Below are positions 55,589 through 64,000 of a stretch of 64,000 nucleotides of DNA, piece after piece. Each line of letters begins with the position of its first letter. Within the stretch, counting starts at the first letter, position 1. The notes beneath the pieces were generated by a model. The model searched no databases. It was not told the origin of the DNA and saw only the letters and a program-made list of their open reading frames with translations. The stretch comes from Salipiger pallidus (GTDB lineage Bacteria; Pseudomonadota; Alphaproteobacteria; Rhodobacterales; Rhodobacteraceae): positions 372,001-436,000 of the forward strand of contig NZ_BMJV01000001.1 in assembly GCF_014643635.1 (NCBI RefSeq), given 5' to 3'. The position numbers and the translations under genes are program-made.

Positions 55589-56749
55589 TCAGGCCGGAAT
55601 GATCACGCCCGGAAGGTTGCCTGTCATCGTCTCATTCGGCTGGAAGTGGATGACCGACCGGATGGATTGTCCCGCGTGAAGCAGATCGAACGCGGTGTTG
55701 ATCTGCTCGTGGGTCATGTTGTGGGTGATGTAGGGATCCACGTCAAAATCTCCGCGCAACCATTCGTCCACCATGCCCGGCAGCTGGCTGCGCCCCAGCA
55801 CGCCGCCAAAGGCCGACCCGCGCCAGACCCGGCCCGTGACCAGCTGGAAGGGCCGCGTGGCGATCTCTTCGCCGGCACCGGCGACGCCGATCACGGTGCA
55901 TTCGCCCCAACCCTTGTGGCAGCATTCCAGCGCCGAGCGCATAACGTTGACGTTGCCGATGCACTCGAAGGAATAGTCCACGCCGCCGTCCGTCATATCG
56001 ACGATGACATCCTGGATGGGCTGGCCGAAGTCCCTGGGATTGATGCACTCATGCGCGCCTAGCTGCTTGGCGAGGGCGAACTTGCTCGGGTTGGTGTCGA
56101 TTCCGATGATGCGGCTTGCGCCTTGCATCTTCGCCCCTTGGATCACCGCCATGCCGACCGCTCCGAGGCCAAAGACCGCAACGGTCGCGCCCGCCTCGAC
56201 CTTGGCGGTGTTGCGTACCGCGCCCATGCCGGTCGGCACGGCGCAGCCCATCACCGAGGCCTTGGCCAAAGGCGCGTCCTTCGAGATCTTTGCCACGGCG
56301 ATCTCGGGCAGCACGGTGTATTCCGCGAAGGTCGAGGTGCCCATGTAGTGGTGGATCATCTGCCCCTTGTAGCTGAACCGCGAGGTGCCGTCGGGCATCA
56401 GGCCCAGACCTTGGGTCTTACGGATCGACTGGCTGAGGTTGGTCTTGCCCGACTTGATGTAGGGGCAGTTGGGGTCTTCGGGGGTGTAGAGCGGGATCAC
56501 GTGATCGCCGGGCACCACGGAGATGACGCCCCGGCCAACCTCTTTGACGATGCCCACGCCCTCGTGGCCGAGCACTGCGGGAAACAGCCCCTCGGGATCG
56601 CGGCCCGACAGGGTGAACATGTCGGTGTGGCACAGGCTGGTGGTGACGATACGGACGAGAACCTCGCCCTCTTTCGGGCCCTCGAGGTCGATCTCCTCGA
56701 TCTCGAGGGAGCGGTTGGCTTCCCAGGCAACGGCGGCGCGGACTTTCAT
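55589..56749 (-). CDS. Class III alcohol dehydrogenase-like, structural zinc site lost
   Basis: A 386-residue MDR enzyme of the S-(hydroxymethyl)glutathione dehydrogenase type. It keeps the catalytic zinc ligands (Cys40 in SLCHTD, His62 in LGHEGVG, the Cys in [16 protein letters not shown]) and the [16 protein letters not shown] cofactor loop. The structural zinc cysteines expected at 92, 95, 98 and 106 read Asp92, Cys95, Ile98 and Ser106, so three of four are gone. It may oxidise formaldehyde-glutathione or another alcohol. The start at 56749 has GAGGA upstream. It is divergent from a GlxA-type regulator. Confidence 0.92.
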   Translation of the reverse strand: MKVRAAVAWEANRSLEIEEIDLEGPKEGEVLVRIVTTSLCHTDMFTLSGRDPEGLFPAVLGHEGVGIVKEVGRGVISVVPGDHVIPLYTPEDPNCPYIKSGKTNLSQSIRKTQGLGLMPDGTSRFSYKGQMIHHYMGTSTFAEYTVLPEIAVAKISKDAPLAKASVMGCAVPTGMGAVRNTAKVEAGATVAVFGLGAVGMAVIQGAKMQGASRIIGIDTNPSKFALAKQLGAHECINPRDFGQPIQDVIVDMTDGGVDYSFECIGNVNVMRSALECCHKGWGECTVIGVAGAGEEIATRPFQLVTGRVWRGSAFGGVLGRSQLPGMVDEWLRGDFDVDPYITHNMTHEQINTAFDLLHAGQSIRSVIHFQPNETMTGNLPGVIIPA

Positions 56750-56867
56750 GGGATCATTCCTCTTGTTGTTGTCTGCCGTGATGTTATGAAATAACGTTCG
56801 ACCCCATGGAGCCGATACCCGGCAGATCCGGCCAACCAGCACCGCAATCCGGCCTTACGAGACGTTC

Positions 56868-57866
56868 ATGTCTGCACAAGATACCCCCGCCCGCCGCATC
56901 GGGCTTGTCATCTATCCCGGCTTCAAGACGCTCGAGGCCACTGGCCCCCTGAGTGTGCTCCATTACGCCAACGAACACCTGCGCGTTGCCGGGCGCCCGA
57001 CGGGCTATGACGTCACGGTCATGGCCCCGCGCCCGGGTCATGTGCCATCCGATACGCTGGTGTCGCTTGAGGCGACCGAGGCACTGCCGCAAGGTGATCT
57101 GCCCAACACAGTGTTCATCGCTGGCGCCGCCGCCATCGAAGACGCGCTGGAACGCGAGGCCGACCTCGTGCGCTGGTGCCGCCGCCACTGGCGTGAGGCC
57201 GACCGCTTTGCCGCGCTGTGCACCGGCAGTTTCTTCCTTGCCGCCGCGGGTCTGCTGGACGGCAAGCCTGCCGCCACGCACTGGAATTACGCTGAGCGCC
57301 TGGCGCAGCTCTTTCCCGAGGTTCAGGTGGATGCGGATGCCATCTTCGTGCAAAGCGGCAGCCTCTGGACCTCGGCTGGGGTGACGGCGGCCATCGACTT
57401 GTCACTGGCCTTCGTCGAACAGGATCATGGCCGTGACATCGCCCTGAGGGTCGCACGGGACATGGTGATGTACCTCAAGCGCCCCGGCGGACAATCGCAG
57501 TTCTCGACAGTCCTGACCGGGCAGATGTCCGGGGCCTCCGGCGTGGCGGATGTTCGCAGCTGGGCCAGCCTCAACCTCGAGCAGCCCATGACGCTGGACG
57601 ATCTCGCGACCCGCGCCGGGATGAGCGTGCGCAGCTTCACCCGCGCCTTCACCGCCGAAGTCGGCCTGTCGCCCATGGCCTGGCTCGAGCAGGTTCGGAG
57701 CGACCGGGCCCGCACGCTGCTTCTGGACGGCGACCTGCCGCTCAAAGCCATCGCGCAGCGGGCCGGCTTCCGCTCGGACGAGCAGATGCGCAAGGTATTC
57801 CGCCGCCGCTTTTCACTGTCGCCAAGGGACTACCGCGCAAGATTTACCACCTCGCGCAGCGCCTGA
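56868..57866 (+). CDS. GlxA-type AraC regulator with DJ-1/PfpI domain
   Basis: A 332-residue protein with an N-terminal DJ-1/PfpI-like domain (IGLVIYPGFKTLEATGPLSVL, with nucleophile-elbow-like FAALCTGSFFLAAAGLLDGKPAATHW) and a C-terminal AraC double helix-turn-helix (MTLDDLATRAGMSVRSFTRAF, LPLKAIAQRAGFRSDEQMRKVFRRRFSLSPRDYR). GlxA-like regulators respond to small amino or aldehyde compounds. It is divergent from the alcohol dehydrogenase across 118 bases, the arrangement of a dedicated activator. Confidence 0.92.
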   Translation: MSAQDTPARRIGLVIYPGFKTLEATGPLSVLHYANEHLRVAGRPTGYDVTVMAPRPGHVPSDTLVSLEATEALPQGDLPNTVFIAGAAAIEDALEREADLVRWCRRHWREADRFAALCTGSFFLAAAGLLDGKPAATHWNYAERLAQLFPEVQVDADAIFVQSGSLWTSAGVTAAIDLSLAFVEQDHGRDIALRVARDMVMYLKRPGGQSQFSTVLTGQMSGASGVADVRSWASLNLEQPMTLDDLATRAGMSVRSFTRAFTAEVGLSPMAWLEQVRSDRARTLLLDGDLPLKAIAQRAGFRSDEQMRKVFRRRFSLSPRDYRARFTTSRSA

Positions 57867-57870
57867 GCGG

Positions 57871-58536
57871 CTACCACGGAATCTGCCGTCCGGCGTAGTC
57901 TAGGAACTGCCCGGTCTGTTCGGGCGTCACGCCGTCGATCACCGCCAACAGGCGCTGAGCCGCTTCATCGGCGGTCACAGTCGGATGCCGGTCCTGATAG
58001 CCTTCGGTAAAGCGCGTCCGGACGGTCCCGGGATGCAGGCAGACGCAGCTCAGGTGGCGATACTTGCGCGCAAGTTCAATCGAGGCACCATGGATCAGCT
58101 GGTTCACACCGGCCTTGGCCGCACGGTAGCCGTACCAGCCCCCCATGCGGTTGTCCCCGATGGAGCCCACCCGCGCCGACAGCACGGCAAAGACCGCTCG
58201 GCTGTCCCGCGGTAGCAGGCGACGCGCATGTTTCAGCACGAGAAGTGGCCCGATGCCATTGACGGCGTATTGCTGCGCCAGCGCCTCCGCCGAGACGGCG
58301 TCGAGCGATTTCTCCGGCTCCGCCCCGTCGATCCGCAGCGCCCCCGTGGCAACGAAGATCAGATCGAACGGTCCCTCCAGCGCCCCGAGCGCCCGGGCGA
58401 TGGTCTCTTCATTGGTGAGGTCGAAGCCATCGACGGATCGCGACAGCCCGGTGACCTCGACATTCCTTGAGCGAAGGGCTTCGGTTGTCGCCAACCCGAT
58501 ACCTCCCGACGCGCCTATGACAAGAGCTCTGTTCAT
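57871..58536 (-). CDS. SDR-family oxidoreductase (CsgA-like)
   Basis: A 221-residue Rossmann enzyme with VIGASGGIGLATTEALRSR, the catalytic Ser in VLSARVGSIGDNRMGGWYGYRAAKAGVNQLI (Tyr-xxx-Lys in YRAAK) and LHPGTVRTRFTEGY. This is the pattern of the small CsgA/C-factor type SDRs. The start at 58536 gives MNRALVIGASGG. Its stop is four bases from the stop of the GlxA-type gene, tail to tail. Confidence 0.9.
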   Translation of the reverse strand: MNRALVIGASGGIGLATTEALRSRNVEVTGLSRSVDGFDLTNEETIARALGALEGPFDLIFVATGALRIDGAEPEKSLDAVSAEALAQQYAVNGIGPLLVLKHARRLLPRDSRAVFAVLSARVGSIGDNRMGGWYGYRAAKAGVNQLIHGASIELARKYRHLSCVCLHPGTVRTRFTEGYQDRHPTVTADEAAQRLLAVIDGVTPEQTGQFLDYAGRQIPW

Positions 58537-59220
58537 GGCATGCAATCTAGCGGGACCGGCGCATCCTTCAAATCTGTGACACTTCCGTATCAGCGCCCGT
58601 TGCGCCACGATCTTCGGCCTGCGCATCCATGGCCGGGACTGGCCGGAACAGCCTGCTAAACCCTGAAGTTCGGCAGCACGCCGTGATCGCCACCCTACGC
58701 GCCGGGCGATCCTGAGTACCCGCGCCCCAATCCCCTAGAGCGTGAGACAAGTGGCTGAGGGCGGGATGAACCGCTCAGGTCGGTCTGTAACGCATGGCGA
58801 GCCACAAAAATCCCGGCAATGCTTGCACAGAACAGCCCCATTCCCGCAACCAATCCGCCTCTCCGCCTAGTATGCTGGCTGCCCTACCACGCAAGACCGC
58901 CGAAGCGTCTGCGATTGCCTCATGTTCCTGATCCGACACTCCAGCACCCGATCAAGCCTGTAACCGGCGCTGAGCGCAGTCCTGACGAGCGCCGAATATG
59001 CATTGTCGTCAGAGTGTCGCGCTTCGCAGATACAAGGTGTCGGCTCTGGCAGCGCCGCAGTTCCCCCTCAGGTAGAAGGCCGTGGCAGCAACATCGCGCG
59101 AAGGGTCACCTTCCGAAAACTATTTGCCGAAAGGCGCATTTTTTGCCGACAACGCTCTGGACAGTCCTCGGAAGCTCGGCTATTTCGCCCTCACCCGAAG
59201 GGCAGCGCCCTTCACCCAGT
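58537..59220. other. Long intergenic stretch before tRNA-Phe
   Basis: About 680 bases without a credible gene. Rightward frames (for example 58819-59241) give Pro/Arg-rich peptides with no ribosome binding site. The tRNA-Phe promoter must lie near its end, but I could not assign it. Confidence 0.5.
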
Positions 59221-59295
59221 GCCCGGGTAGCTCAGGGGTAGAGCAGTGGATTGAAAATCCTCGTGTCGGTGGTTCGATTCCGCCCCCGGGCACCA
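59221..59295 (+). tRNA. tRNA-Phe (anticodon GAA)
   Basis: A 75-base gene with acceptor GCCCGGG/CCCGGGC, D loop CTCAGGGGTAGAG, anticodon loop TTGAAAA, T arm GGTTCGATTCC and encoded CCA. A tyrosine-recombinase remnant starts about 30 bases downstream, so the 3' end was probably an integration site. Confidence 0.97.
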
Positions 59296-59326
59296 TTACT
59301 AATAAAATCATGATAAATTCATATAT

Positions 59327-59860
59327 TCAGGCGCTGATTTGTCCGACTGGTGGACATTTCTGCGAAAGATGCGACGCTATTTGTCTTGGCTTTGTTTTCC
59401 TGCAAGGCCGCGAAATGCGAACTCGGCGCGAATTTTGACTCGCTGCTCCGGTATAACGCGCCACTTCTTTACTTCTCCAATGGCCGGTAATCGCGTTGAT
59501 CTCTTTGGTGCGTCCCAGCTCTACAAGGCGTGCGGCGGCTGCCTTCTGTGTCCGTGAACCGAACACTCTTTCAAACCCGCCTCATCGAACCCCTTGCGGA
59601 AACGAATGCCGAAGTCCTTAGAGGTAAAGGGGCGGTTGAAGACCGTGACCAGGAACGCAAGATCGCGGGTCGGCGTCTGGTCAATGATCCCTGCAACTCG
59701 GGGATGATCTGAATTTCCATCCGAAAGGGTTTGCGGTTGCGTCCCTTCTGCTGGATGAACACAAGCCATCCGTTCCCGACATGCTGTCGGCTGAGCAGAA
59801 CAGGTCCGAACGCCTCAGGCCGTGTAGATCGCCAAGGTCAAGTGACCTGCTCCCCTTGGA
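59327..59860 (-). pseudogene. Tyrosine recombinase (integrase) fragment, frameshifted
   Basis: Reading leftward toward tRNA-Phe, the first recognisable piece is LHGLRRSDL (the Arg box) near 59800. FIQQKGRNRKPF and IIDQTPTRDLAFLVTVFNRPFTSKDFGIRFRKGFDEAGLKECSVHG follow in another frame. AAAARLVELGRTKEINAITGHWRSKEVARYTGAASQ, with the His/Trp and Tyr regions, is in a third. These are ordered as in the C-terminal catalytic half of phage-type integrases. The N-terminal half is missing and at least two frameshifts are present, so it is inactive. Confidence 0.8.
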
Positions 59861-59885
59861 GTCCGCGGCTTTAAGCTCGCGCTGT

Positions 59886-60050
59886 TCAGCGTTTCCCCCT
59901 ATCCGCGGCCAGATCTGACACGGCGCGCTTACGCTTCACGGCTTCCAACGCCACACGAGCCCTCAAGCAAGCGTCGTGGCTTCTGCGTTTCGAAAAGTTC
60001 TGATCCCCTCGTTCTGCAAACTGGAAATTGTCAGATTGCTGTCCGGTCAT
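59886..60050 (-). pseudogene. IS3-family OrfA fragment
   Basis: A leftward frame reads FSKRRSHDACLRARVALEAVKRKRAVSDLAADRGKR and then stops. This corresponds to the helix-turn-helix start of IS3-type OrfA proteins, where RVALEAVKGxxTVSELAAxYG is usual. The rest of the transposase is not present. It abuts the integrase remnant. Confidence 0.6.
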
Positions 60051-60163
60051 CCAAGAGGTGCTCCGGTTGATGAAGTTCCTCACGTCCAAGCTTGCTGCCC
60101 GTTCCGGTGGCGGGCATTGTTGTTGTCGAAACAGATTCTCTTGCACACGAAGGCCTCACGCCC

Positions 60164-60859
60164 ATGAAGAATTCGGTGGCTTATCCTCAGCTTCTGAAGT
60201 GCCGACTGTTTGCCGACTTGTGCCATGATGACAAGGCGGAGTTGCTGGACCGTTGCACCGCGCGCACCTACGAGCTGCCCGAAACGGTCCTGAAGCAGGG
60301 AGAGCTGTCGCCGGGGATCTTTTTCATCGCGCACGGCCGCATGGACGTGATTGTTCACGGGGACGGCGGAGAGCAAACGCTACTCGCACATCTGGGTCCC
60401 GGTGATACTGCCGGAGAGATTGAGTGCATTTCACAGGAACCCTGCATCGCGTCATGCAGGACACAACCCTTGGCAACGCTTCTGCTGTGCCCTCAGCCCG
60501 TCGTGGCGGACTACCTGCGCGTGCCATTGTTCATTCGCAACGTGGCGTCGGTTTTCCGCGGCAGGCTCGAGCAGGACAATGCCATGAAGGCTCTTGATCA
60601 GCATGGCTCCCTTGAACAACGTCTTTTCCTGAGGCTGAGGACGCTCTGTGATGGACGCGACCGGGTTCGCGCGAACCAGGCACATCTTGCGGAAATCCTT
60701 GGATGTTCGCGCCAAAGCATCAACAAGGCGATCGGTCGGCTGCGTACCGCTGGCATAATCGAGGTCGCCAAGGGAGAAGTCCGCCTCCTTCAATCCGATC
60801 CGGCTCTTGAAGAGCTTGCGGACACGCCACGCCTTGGCACCGTCGCGCAGTCGGGCTGA
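60164..60859 (+). CDS. CRP/FNR-family transcriptional regulator
   Basis: A 231-residue regulator. The N-terminal cNMP-binding-type domain runs CRLFADLCHDDKAELLDRCTARTYELPETVLKQGELSPGIFFIAHGRMDV...LGPGDTAGEIECI. A C-terminal winged helix follows (RVRANQAHLAEILGCSRQSINKAIGRLRTAGIIEVAKGEV). No N-terminal iron-sulfur Cys cluster is present, so it is not FNR itself. The start at 60164 gives MKNSVAYPQ. It lies just outside the integrase scar, tail to tail with an MCP. Confidence 0.9.
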   Translation: MKNSVAYPQLLKCRLFADLCHDDKAELLDRCTARTYELPETVLKQGELSPGIFFIAHGRMDVIVHGDGGEQTLLAHLGPGDTAGEIECISQEPCIASCRTQPLATLLLCPQPVVADYLRVPLFIRNVASVFRGRLEQDNAMKALDQHGSLEQRLFLRLRTLCDGRDRVRANQAHLAEILGCSRQSINKAIGRLRTAGIIEVAKGEVRLLQSDPALEELADTPRLGTVAQSG

Positions 60860-60939
60860 GCGGATCATGTCAAAAGCTGAATCGGCGGCCGCCCCGTTTG
60901 AAGGTCGCTGCTCTGAACGATCAGCGACCACGCGCCCGA

Positions 60940-62310
60940 TCACCAGCTGCTGGCCTCTTTCTGGAGGCCAAGGTCCACGCTGTCCCAGCCGGAGGAACCT
61001 GCTGCGGCCTGCTTGCTGAGCGTGAAGACGGACACGCTCTGGCTCAGCGCTGCGCTGTTGCTTGACAAAGTCCGGGTAACGCTGGTGGTCTCGTTGACCA
61101 TCGCCGCGTTCTGCTGCGTCACCGTATCAAGCTGCGAGATGGCGGTGTTGATTTCTCCGAGAGTCATGGTCTGTTCATTCAGGCCATGCACCACTTCGCG
61201 GATCCGGTCCGAGATACGCTCGACCCCGCCGAAGATACTGGTCAGCTCACCGCTGGCGCGCACCACGAGCTCGACCCCGGCTTTCACGTGATCACCGCTT
61301 TCGCTGATCAGCCCCTTGATCTCCTGCGCTGATTCCGCAGAGCGCTGCGCCAGCGAACGCACTTCGGAGGCAACTACCGCAAAGCCGCGGCCGGCCTCGC
61401 CGGCGCGGGCGGCTTCGACCCCAGCATTCAGTGCCAGGAGGTTGGTCTGGAAGGCGATGTCGTCGATCACCGAGATGATCTGCGAAATCGATTCCGACGA
61501 TGTCTCGATCCGCTTCATCGCGGTGGTCACATCTTCGACCACCTTGCTGCTGCCCTCGGCCGCGCCCTTGGTGTCCTCAGCCTCGCGTCCGACTTCGGAC
61601 GCGTAGTCCGCGGCGGAGCGAGCGTTGGAATTCAGCTCTTCCACCGCTGCGGCCGTCTGTTCGAGCGTTGCCGCCTGGGTTTCAGTGCGGCGCGACAGTT
61701 CATCGGAGTTGGTGCCGATCTGCGTGGCGATGCCGTCGATCATATCCGAAACGCCCCGCACCTGCGTGATGAGGGTGGCAAAGGTTTCGACCGCGATATT
61801 GAAGGCGTCCGCAAGCTCGTAAAGGCGATCGTTTTCCTGCAGATCCACGCGCACCGTGAGGTCCCCCTTGGACAGCGCGTCCAGCCCTTTCGCGATCTCG
61901 CGGATCGCCTCGCGCTGGCTGGTGATCTCCGTAGCGATCTTGGTAATTCGCACCACCTCTCCCGTCTCGTCGAAGACCGGGGCGTAGGTGGCCGCGATCC
62001 AGATCACCTCGTCTTCCTTGGTGATCCTCGGGAATTCGTCCGAAAAGAATTCCCCGGCCTTCAGCCGTTCCCAAAAATTCTTGTAGTTTTCAGTTTCGCG
62101 GTACTTGCGCTGCACGAAGATGCTGTGATGCTTCCCGACCACCTCATCGGCAGTGTAACCCAATGCGTTCAGAAAATTGTCATTGGCATGCAGGATGATC
62201 CCATCCGGTGAGAAATGGATGACAGCCTGCGTCCTTTCCACGATCTGGATCAGCGCGGCATCCGCGCTGATCGCTTCGGGCTTATGTTCGGCCTTGCGCG
62301 AAAACCACAT
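60940..62310 (-). CDS. Cytoplasmic PAS-domain methyl-accepting chemotaxis protein
   Basis: A 456-residue receptor without membrane helices. It has a PAS domain at about residues 20-135 (ALIQIVERTQAVIHFSPDGIILHANDNFLNALGYTADEVVGKHHSIF, with a PAC motif YAPVFDETGEVVRITKIATEIT) and a HAMP-like stretch. The MCP signalling hairpin has the highly conserved tip IDDIAFQTNLLALNAGVEAARAGEAGRGFAVVASEVRSLAQRSAESAQEI. No CheR-docking pentapeptide is at the end. It probably senses redox or another internal signal, like Aer-type proteins. Confidence 0.95.
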   Translation of the reverse strand: MWFSRKAEHKPEAISADAALIQIVERTQAVIHFSPDGIILHANDNFLNALGYTADEVVGKHHSIFVQRKYRETENYKNFWERLKAGEFFSDEFPRITKEDEVIWIAATYAPVFDETGEVVRITKIATEITSQREAIREIAKGLDALSKGDLTVRVDLQENDRLYELADAFNIAVETFATLITQVRGVSDMIDGIATQIGTNSDELSRRTETQAATLEQTAAAVEELNSNARSAADYASEVGREAEDTKGAAEGSSKVVEDVTTAMKRIETSSESISQIISVIDDIAFQTNLLALNAGVEAARAGEAGRGFAVVASEVRSLAQRSAESAQEIKGLISESGDHVKAGVELVVRASGELTSIFGGVERISDRIREVVHGLNEQTMTLGEINTAISQLDTVTQQNAAMVNETTSVTRTLSSNSAALSQSVSVFTLSKQAAAGSSGWDSVDLGLQKEASSW

Positions 62311-62381
62311 TATCGAATCCCTTATCCGCCTGATGTGGTCTGCTATACTCCCTCAACTCTTACCGAAGCCTGAATGCCCGC

Positions 62382-63374
62382 TCAGGCGGGCACATTGGCC
62401 ATCAGCGACTCGTAGGCGATGGAATAGCTTTCGCGCCGCGCCGCAGGATCGTGCATGGCGCTGGACAGGATCATCTCGTCCGGGCGGTAGCGGTCGATGA
62501 TGGCGCTCAGCTGCTCGCCCACCTGTTCGGGGTTGCCCGTTGCCGAGATCGACAGCGCGTGTTCCGCAGAGGCGACGAACCGCGGATCCGCCACCGATGA
62601 GATATCGTCAACGGGGTACGGGAAACGCCCCGGGGTGCCGGTTCGAAGGGCGATGAACTGCTGCTGTTGCGAGGTCTTGAGGCGGCGCGCCTGCGCCTCG
62701 GTCTCGGCCGCCCAGACGTTCGCGGCCAGCATGAAATGCGGCTTGTCGGTGACGCCGGGCTGGAACCGGTCGCGGTAGATGCTGATCGCCTGCTCCAGCG
62801 CGTCAGGCGCGAAGTGCGAGGCGAAGGCATACGGCAGGCCCAGATGCGCCGCCAGCTGAGCCCCGAACAGAGACGAGCCGAGGATCCAAACGGGCACGAA
62901 GGTGCCCTGCCCCGGCACCGCGCGCACCGGCTGGTTCTCCACGGGGTTGCCCAGGAAGCCGAGCAGCTCCACCACATCCTCGGGGAAACGGTCTGACGAT
63001 GTGTGGTTGCGGCGCAGCGCCATGGCGGTGACCTGGTCCGAGCCGGGCGCGCGCCCGAGGCCTAGGTCGATGCGGTCGGGGAAGAAGCTGGCCAGCGTGC
63101 CGAATTGCTCTGCGATTACCAGCGGCGAGTGGTTGGGCAGCATGACGCCGCCTGCGCCCACGCGGATGCGCGAGGTAGCGGCAGCGACCTGCCCGATCAC
63201 CACCGAGGTCGCGGCAGAGGCGATGCCGGTCATGTTGTGATGTTCCGCCAGCCAGAACCGGTGGTAGCCGGTCTTCTCCGCGTGCTGCGCCAGCGCGACC
63301 GTATCGGCAAGCGACTGCGGCACGGAGCCGCCTTCGGGAACGGTGGAGAGGTCGAGTACGGAAAGCGGGATCAT
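62382..63374 (-). CDS. LLM-class flavin-dependent oxidoreductase
   Basis: A 330-residue luciferase-like monooxygenase: [46 protein letters not shown], then [42 protein letters not shown]. It belongs to the MsnO8-like branch of the family, which uses reduced FMN; the substrate is unknown. I chose the ATG at 63374, which is eight bases after AAAGGA; an ATG three codons earlier is too close. Confidence 0.93.
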   Translation of the reverse strand: MIPLSVLDLSTVPEGGSVPQSLADTVALAQHAEKTGYHRFWLAEHHNMTGIASAATSVVIGQVAAATSRIRVGAGGVMLPNHSPLVIAEQFGTLASFFPDRIDLGLGRAPGSDQVTAMALRRNHTSSDRFPEDVVELLGFLGNPVENQPVRAVPGQGTFVPVWILGSSLFGAQLAAHLGLPYAFASHFAPDALEQAISIYRDRFQPGVTDKPHFMLAANVWAAETEAQARRLKTSQQQQFIALRTGTPGRFPYPVDDISSVADPRFVASAEHALSISATGNPEQVGEQLSAIIDRYRPDEMILSSAMHDPAARRESYSIAYESLMANVPA

Positions 63375-63494
63375 GGGCTGCATCCTTTGTGTAAGGTTCC
63401 CGATGTAACCACGCCTGACGCTCATGAAAGGCCGCCGCCGGATATTCGGCGGCGGAAAAACGTTGCGCTGCGGTCACGAAACCGTGCGCGGCAG

Positions 63495-63986
63495 TCAGCC
63501 GCCCGTGTAGACCTCGACTGTCGGCAGATCTGTGAGCGGCGCCTCGATCAGGCGCATGGCCGCGAGCGACAGGCGGCTGCCGCCGGTGGCCGGCCCGGCA
63601 ATGGGGATCAGATCGACCTGCGCCGACTTGCCATTGTAGACCACCCGCCCCTTGCCCTCGGCGGTGACCAGCGGCGTCTCAAGCCAGAAGCCCGAGCGGG
63701 ACGGATCGCCCAGCGAGGCCACCGTGGTGCCCAGGCTGCGTTCGCCCGCAGGTTCTGATGGGGCAGAGGCCGCGGCACGTTCCTCGGCGCTGGTGGTGTC
63801 GAACTGGTCGACGGTCCGGGCGCCCGCCGGGGGGCGAATGGCCTCGGCAGCGGGCGACGTCGGGGCGTCGCCTGCAGGCGGCGCGGTCACGGATGCGGGG
63901 GCCGCATCGGGGGTTTTATCGAACATGCCGGATACGGAGGCGCAGCCAGACAAAAGGACAAGCGGGAGGGCATATGCTATCTTCAT
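63495..63986 (-). CDS. Small lipoprotein of unknown function
   Basis: A 163-residue lipoprotein: MKIAYALPLVLLSGCASVSGMF has the lipobox LSGC. An Ala/Pro/Thr-rich linker follows, and then a C-terminal domain (SLGTTVASLGDPSRSGFWLETPLVTAEGKGRVVYNGKSAQVDLIPI...SRLSLAAMRLIEAPLTDLPTVEVYTGG). The last part resembles a family sometimes annotated, probably wrongly, after galactarate dehydratase. The ATG at 63986 lies near the window edge, so the upstream region cannot be judged. Confidence 0.8.
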   Translation of the reverse strand: MKIAYALPLVLLSGCASVSGMFDKTPDAAPASVTAPPAGDAPTSPAAEAIRPPAGARTVDQFDTTSAEERAAASAPSEPAGERSLGTTVASLGDPSRSGFWLETPLVTAEGKGRVVYNGKSAQVDLIPIAGPATGGSRLSLAAMRLIEAPLTDLPTVEVYTGG

Positions 63987-64000
63987 GTGCAAAGAGTATC

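Overview
This window is a GC-rich chromosomal segment from an alphaproteobacterium, most likely a marine Rhodobacteraceae (Roseobacter-group) species. The evidence is the gene content and order: enolase, ZapA and transketolase close together; L21 with a C-terminal helix-hairpin-helix extension next to L27 and a GNAT gene; YfgM-BamB-Der; a Hint-domain protein; RF3; GlnE; and a queCDEF operon. No rRNA operon, CRISPR array or intact prophage is present. Three tRNA genes are present: Ser-CGA, a CAU tRNA that is probably Ile2, and Phe-GAA.

Layout. 0-9 kb holds central carbon genes: eno, zapA with a coiled-coil partner, tkt, tag, two small or membrane genes, and gap. The regions before eno, tkt and gap share LacI-type operator-like sequences (TGTTAGCG half-sites), which suggests one regulator for all three. 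9-19 kb is envelope and translation: an FMN reductase; an L,D-transpeptidase-LpxD-ACP-FabF string read leftward; a Tat-exported DUF882 protein; L21/L27 with a structured leader; a DUF2059 protein; tRNA-Ser and serS. 19-36 kb is housekeeping: a TspO-like membrane protein, a zinc peptidase, yfgM-bamB-der, an atypical SDR, a Hint protein, prfC, a large OmpA-family protein, glnE and ybaK.

36.6-43.7 kb is an accessory, decaying tract. After tRNA-CAU comes an isolated TadE/TadG-like pair, then a degenerate IS5-family element, frameshifted remnants of a membrane protein, a DUF1772 protein and an aldo/keto reductase, and two 58-bp copies of a hairpin repeat. 43.7-49.8 kb has a GAF histidine kinase facing a single-domain response regulator, a TRAP-type binding protein with an SDR and a divergent IclR regulator, and a zinc-type dehydrogenase.

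49.8-53.7 kb is the most distinctive part. A perfect array of about 66 copies of the octamer GGAGCCTT is followed by a small acidic membrane protein. Next come a preQ1-I riboswitch that overlaps the ribosome binding site of queC, and the complete queC-queD-queE-queF pathway for preQ1 and queuosine precursors. After it lie a 98-bp tandem duplication and a second octamer array (GAGCTGCC).

54-64 kb contains a spermidine-synthase-like membrane protein with a probable ATT start, a class III alcohol dehydrogenase that has lost three of four structural zinc cysteines and lies divergent to a GlxA-type regulator, an SDR, tRNA-Phe with an adjacent broken tyrosine recombinase and IS3 fragment (an old island scar), a CRP/FNR regulator, a cytoplasmic PAS chemoreceptor, an LLM flavin oxidoreductase and a lipoprotein.

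I found no clear new multi-gene defence or metabolic system. The strongest items are the preQ1-I riboswitch in an alphaproteobacterium, the octamer arrays, the shared glycolytic operators and the conserved hairpin repeats in the decayed tract.
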